From: Streptosporangium subroseum
Lineage (GTDB): Bacteria > Actinomycetota > Actinomycetes > Streptosporangiales > Streptosporangiaceae
Assembly: GCF_900188345.1 (NCBI RefSeq)
Contig: NZ_FZOD01000042.1
Span: 1-64,000 of the forward strand
Length of the DNA stretch: 64,000 nt
Direction: 5' to 3'
Shown: piece by piece, positions 60,807 to 64,000 of the stretch
Position numbering within the stretch: position 1 is the stretch's first letter
How the letters are laid out: every line of letters starts with the position of its first letter
Position numbers and translations under genes: made by a program
Notes under the pieces: model-generated
The model's input: only the letters and a program-made list of their open reading frames with translations
Told to the model about the DNA's origin: nothing
Databases searched by the model: none

Positions 60807-61604
60807 GTGGCAAGGCAGGATCTGGCCGGTTTCCTGCGCGACCGGCGGGAGAAGCTGCGTCCCGCCGACGTCGGCCTGCACGCGGATACGCGCCGTCGAA
60901 CCCCAGGTCTGCGCCGGGAGGAGGTCGCCGATCTGGCCCACATGTCCGTCGACTACTACGCCCGCCTCGAACAGGCTCGGGGCCCGCGCCCCTCACCACG
61001 AATCCTGGACGCCCTCACCGGTGCGCTCCGGCTCACCCCGGCTGAGCGAACCCACCTGTTCCAGCTGGCCGGCACGAGCCCGACGCCACCCGCGGGTCCG
61101 GTTCGCCAGGTCCGCCCCCACGTGGCGGACCTGCTACGCCGCATCCCCGACACCGCCGCCATCGTGACCGACGCCACCTACGGCGTCATCGCCGGAAACC
61201 CGCTCGCGTACGCCCTGCTGGGCGACCTCGGCGCGAAGCCGAACCTGGCCCGCCAGCGGTTCCTCGGCCGCCCTTACGAGAGTTCGAGCTCCGAGGAATT
61301 CGCCCACATCGTCGTCTCCCGGCTGCGCCGTGCCGTCGACCGTTATCCCCGCGACAAGACACTCGCCCGCCTGCTGGCAGAACTACGTGCCGGCAGCGAG
61401 GAGTTCGTCCACATCTGGGACACCAACCCAGTGCACGATCCCGGCCACCGCGTCAAGTCCATCACCCACCCCCAGGTGGGCAGGCTGCGCCTGAACTGCG
61501 ACGTGCTCGCGATCCCCAACGATGATCAGCAGGTGGTCTTCATCACTGCGGACCCGGGCACTCCCGCCGCCCGAGCCCTGCGCCACCTGCTCCCCGCCGG
61601 CTGA
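60807..61604 (+). CDS. XRE-family regulator with MmyB-like ligand domain
   Basis: The protein has 265 residues from GTG 60807 after AAGGAGG. It has an HTH (LRREEVADLAHMSVDYYARL), then the MmyB-like C-terminal domain (VTDATYGVIAGNPLAYALLG, RPYESSSSEEFAHIV). In this family the regulator is typically divergent to an SDR and responds to a small ligand, which matches its place here. Confidence 0.93.
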   Translation: MARQDLAGFLRDRREKLRPADVGLHADTRRRTPGLRREEVADLAHMSVDYYARLEQARGPRPSPRILDALTGALRLTPAERTHLFQLAGTSPTPPAGPVRQVRPHVADLLRRIPDTAAIVTDATYGVIAGNPLAYALLGDLGAKPNLARQRFLGRPYESSSSEEFAHIVVSRLRRAVDRYPRDKTLARLLAELRAGSEEFVHIWDTNPVHDPGHRVKSITHPQVGRLRLNCDVLAIPNDDQQVVFITADPGTPAARALRHLLPAG

Positions 61605-61621
61605 CCAGACGTCTCCACGGG

Positions 61622-61774
61622 GTGATCGTTGTGCGATCGCTCGCGCTCTTCGACCTGGATGACACGCTGGTGAATCCGGATGAGGCGTTCAAGACCCACC
61701 GTCATAGGCGTCTGTCTAGTCCGCGAACGCCTGGGCGACCGAGAGACTGTCCTCGTAGACGTGGTACCGGGTGA
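61622..61774 (+). pseudogene. HAD-family hydrolase, N-terminal fragment
   Basis: These 50 residues carry only HAD motif I (LALFDLDDTLVNPDEAF) before the homology ends near 61705; the remaining frame is Arg-rich and non-native. Its end overlaps the next gene on the other strand. It is a truncated relic. Confidence 0.65.
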
Positions 61775-62129
61775 CCAGGCCGTTCTCCACGGTGATGTGC
61801 AGTGCAAAATGCGCGCGGTAGCTCTTGCCCGTGGACCTCGCCGTGTTCCCGATCGTTCCCATCACCACCGCGTCCGCCCCGTCGACCAGGATCCCCGTGA
61901 TCTCCGCCGAGCTCAGTTCGGGAACGTGGCCGGCCGCGATCTCCCGGAAGTGATCGGCCACATCGGCACGGACGGACCGGTGACGGATCCACGGGATCGC
62001 CCCACCATGCTCGTCCTCGGGCCAGTCCAGCTTCCAGTCGACCTTCTCCGCGTACAGCTCCGCCACCTTCTCCGCGTCACCCGCCGCGATCCGGCGGAGC
62101 AACTCCTCAACGGTGGCGCGCGTGGTCAT
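61716..62129 (-). CDS. SnoaL/NTF2-like protein
   Basis: The protein has 137 residues from ATG 62129; a longer frame to 62255 has a non-homologous head. It is an NTF2 fold: ELLRRIAAGDAEKVAELYAE, VADHFREIAAGHVP, ITVENGLVTRYHVYEDSLSV. Possibly a polyketide-cyclase-like or ketosteroid-isomerase-like protein; the function is unknown. Confidence 0.82.
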   Translation of the reverse strand: MTTRATVEELLRRIAAGDAEKVAELYAEKVDWKLDWPEDEHGGAIPWIRHRSVRADVADHFREIAAGHVPELSSAEITGILVDGADAVVMGTIGNTARSTGKSYRAHFALHITVENGLVTRYHVYEDSLSVAQAFAD

Positions 62130-62236
62130 GCCGTCATCATTGGTAATCGTCACAATGATCAGCCTATGCCGTCCGTACGGTCGGCGACGTGGTCCTGAAG
62201 GACGGGTGACCCTCGCGACGAGAGCGGGGAGATCGA

Positions 62237-62292
62237 TGGATCGCCATCCCGTCAAGCCCGAAAAACCTACGGTCTGACGGGATGGCGATCCA
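62237..62292. repeat. 18-bp perfect inverted repeat with 20-base loop
   Basis: TGGATCGCCATCCCGTCA at 62237-62254 is exactly complementary to 62275-62292; the loop is AGCCCGAAAAACCTACGGTC. It lies between the NTF2-like gene start and the membrane protein gene. There is no T-run. It could be a terminator, a small RNA stem, or an attachment-type repeat. Confidence 0.6.
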
Positions 62293-62514
62293 CGGCGCGG
62301 ATGACCCGGCGCCCCGGCGAGCCGGCTCAGCGAATCGACGGCTCAGCGGCCCTACGGTTCAGCGGCTCAGCAGGCGATCGGCGAGGAGCCGAACGCGAGA
62401 TCGGACACGGAGCAGGCCTACGCGATTGGATGCAAACGAGGCATTCCTGTGGACACGGACGAGGCATTCCGATAGGGATGGCGATCTTCAATCCGTCTCT
62501 GATCGGAACCCTAC

Positions 62515-63780
62515 TTGTCCAAGCGCCTCGCGGCTCTCTGGTCGGCGGCGGTCGCGCTGCCCGTGCTGCCCTCAGCCGTCAACCTCGCCCATGGCCAGCC
62601 GCTCTGGATCGACGGCGATTCGACGAGCAGCGCCTTCTTCCTCGCTTTCGTGGCAGACGGACTACTGACACTCTGGACGATTTTCAGCCTTGTCGTCGGA
62701 GCGGGCGGGATGGTCGCCCTCGTCCTGCTCGCGGTCGCCCTGCGCCGGAGACGATGGGCCATCCTTGCGAGCGCCGCGATCCTCCTGCTCGTGGCCATGA
62801 TCGGCATCCTCTCCGTCGCCCCGATCTCGAGGACGGCGGCCCGCCTCCTGGACGGCTCGGCCGGCATTACGGCGGGCAGTCAGCCCGATTTCTACATGGG
62901 CTATCTGGAGGGCAGCATCCGCCTCATGCCCTCGTCGATCAGTTGGGCGGGCGAGGGCAGGGAAGGCATATCCCCCCTGTGGTTCAGTGCCGCCTTCGCC
63001 GGATCCGCCGTGCTTCTCATCCTGTTGAGCCGGGGGATCCGCCGGAGACGGCCCGACGCCATGGGCGCACGGCGACGTCCCGCGCCCCTCCCCGTTCGAT
63101 GGCGGACGTCCCTGACGCTGTGGACGGCGGCTCTTGTCCTGGTCTGCGCCCCCTACGGGTTTTTCCTGTTCGCGTCGGAGACCGTCGAGTACGGCATGAC
63201 CCCCTATCTCGTCGACGCATGCCCGGGATTCCAGCTGTACGCCGTTGCCGTCATGCACATCTCGCCGCTGTTCCTGCTGTCCGCGCCGCCGGCCATCGCG
63301 ATCGGGTTCGGCGCGTGGACGCTGCTGGCCCGCAAAGGACAGGTGTGGCAGGGCCTCGCCGCCGGCTGGCTGTCCGTGATCCCGTTGACGCTGTACGGGA
63401 CGATCATGTTCGGGATGGTCGGGCTGGACGGCGTCAACGGCCAGGACTGCCAGGCCCCCTGGAACGAGTATCTCGATCTGCGCATGGCTGCCTGGCAGCT
63501 CTACAACCTGCTCGTCGCGGTCTTGGTGATCCTCGCGGTGCGGGTGCGCCGTGGCGGCCCGCCGTACAGGAGCAGGACTTCTCGTACGGTTGCCGCGCTG
63601 GCCCTCGGCGTGCTGCTCCTCACCGTGATGCGAACGGACAGTGCGTCGGGGCAGGTCACCTCGGCCTCGTCAGAGACATGTGAGCCCTGGGACACGCATG
63701 GCCTCCCCGTCGAACAACCGGTGCCCTCGGGGTGGGAGATCGCCTTCGCCTGCGCGGCCCGGCAATCGCCGATGCCCTGA
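62515..63780 (+). CDS. Polytopic membrane protein, unknown
   Basis: The protein has 421 residues from TTG 62515. It has eight or so hydrophobic segments (FFLAFVADGLLTLWTIFSLV, VALVLLAVAL, ILASAAILLLVAMIGIL, LTLWTAALVLVCAPYGFFLF and others), with Arg-rich cytosolic loops between them. It is not a recognised transporter family. A C-terminal Cys pair region (SSETCEPWDTHGLP, IAFACAARQ) follows the last segment. Upstream sequence 62300-62510 shows no ribosome site of note. Confidence 0.7.
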   Translation: MSKRLAALWSAAVALPVLPSAVNLAHGQPLWIDGDSTSSAFFLAFVADGLLTLWTIFSLVVGAGGMVALVLLAVALRRRRWAILASAAILLLVAMIGILSVAPISRTAARLLDGSAGITAGSQPDFYMGYLEGSIRLMPSSISWAGEGREGISPLWFSAAFAGSAVLLILLSRGIRRRRPDAMGARRRPAPLPVRWRTSLTLWTAALVLVCAPYGFFLFASETVEYGMTPYLVDACPGFQLYAVAVMHISPLFLLSAPPAIAIGFGAWTLLARKGQVWQGLAAGWLSVIPLTLYGTIMFGMVGLDGVNGQDCQAPWNEYLDLRMAAWQLYNLLVAVLVILAVRVRRGGPPYRSRTSRTVAALALGVLLLTVMRTDSASGQVTSASSETCEPWDTHGLPVEQPVPSGWEIAFACAARQSPMP

Positions 63781-63815
63781 CGGAGGACGGCGACGCCCGG
63801 CAGGAGTTTCTCATC

Positions 63816-64000
63816 ATGACCTACCCGGCCCCGCCGAAAAAGGACGCTCCTCCTCAAGTAGCCGCGCCCTTTCCCGGGCTGAAGCACCCGGTCACGGTGC
63901 CGTGCCTGTTGATCGCCGATGCCTTCACGAGACGGCGTCCCGCACGGCCGGCTGGAATCGAACGTCAGCGGGACCCGGGGTCAAAAGGATCCCAGTCGGT
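63816..64000 (+). CDS. Start of a gene cut by the window edge, unknown
   Basis: ATG 63816 is preceded by CAGGAG at the right distance, and the frame stays open to the window end (61 codons). It is Pro-rich at the start (TYPAPPKKDAPPQ) with one hydrophobic stretch (VTVPCLLIADAF). No family is recognised. A GTG at 63732 in the same frame would add 28 codons. Confidence 0.45.
   Translation, partial: MTYPAPPKKDAPPQVAAPFPGLKHPVTVPCLLIADAFTRRRPARPAGIERQRDPGSKGSQS

Noticed and set aside
62301..63683. Plus-strand ORF of 460 codons across the membrane protein
   Set aside because: Arg/Pro/Gly-rich; the frame at 62515 gives proper TM segments and loops.

Overview
The window comes from a high-GC actinomycete. 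It has F420/flavin luciferase-like monooxygenases, a mycothiol-dependent maleylpyruvate-isomerase-type enzyme, a sigma-70/CU044_5270 pair and a DUF574 methyltransferase, and it uses GTG/TTG starts often. This mix fits Streptosporangiales (Streptosporangium/Nonomuraea-like). That placement is inference; there is no rRNA here to settle it.

Positions 1-21900 look like an acquired defence island. It sits between two broken metabolic genes: a 5'-truncated YtcJ-type amidohydrolase (1-585) and a 5'-truncated dienelactone hydrolase (from about 21660). After decayed ORFs and an Lhr-type helicase pseudogene come two divergent blocks. The minus-strand block is an adenine methyltransferase with an N-terminal HTH, a Ser/Thr kinase with a helical repeat tail, and an SF1 (UvrD-like) helicase with a RelE/ParE-like N-terminus. 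The plus-strand block is a 1106-residue unrecognised protein, a protein with a degenerate J-domain, a GrpE-like protein, an Hsp70 fused to a NYN/PIN-type nuclease, and a 1542-residue SF2 helicase with DUF1998 and many zinc ribbons. I read this as a DISARM/Pgl-flavoured multi-gene system in which a private Hsp70-J-GrpE chaperone cycle carries the nuclease. The chaperone genes are visibly less GC-rich than the flanks.

Positions 21900-49900 are mostly ordinary metabolism: a cysteine-desulfurase-like protein, an aldo/keto reductase, an M20 peptidase, a complete dipeptide/oligopeptide ABC operon with a DUF1684 protein, cupin/alcohol dehydrogenase/hydrolase genes, a heparinase II/III-like protein, an ECF sigma factor with its membrane partner, PIG-L deacetylase, a flavin monooxygenase plus FMN reductase pair, a Gfo/Idh oxidoreductase, and an ATP-grasp ligase overlapping a second flavin monooxygenase.

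Positions 49900-50420 hold a compact RNA locus: a terminator, a 26-codon ORF made largely of Arg, His and Met codons, a hairpin/terminator pair, then tRNA-Met(CAT), tRNA-Arg(GCG) and tRNA-His(GTG). The peptide composition matches the three tRNAs, which suggests attenuation control.

Positions 50968-64000 hold a small secreted protein, a secreted CE15-type esterase with two FN3 domains and a CBM2, an HxlR/MFS divergent pair with a clear operator, a CGNR zinc-finger regulator, an MBL hydrolase, trpF, two SDRs, an XRE regulator, an NTF2-like protein and a polytopic membrane protein. Several genes in the right half carry deletions or truncations (LLM at 41044, hydrolase at 56623, HxlR at 58890, HAD at 61622), so the region is decaying or recombining. 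I saw no CRISPR array, integrase, transposase or rRNA.
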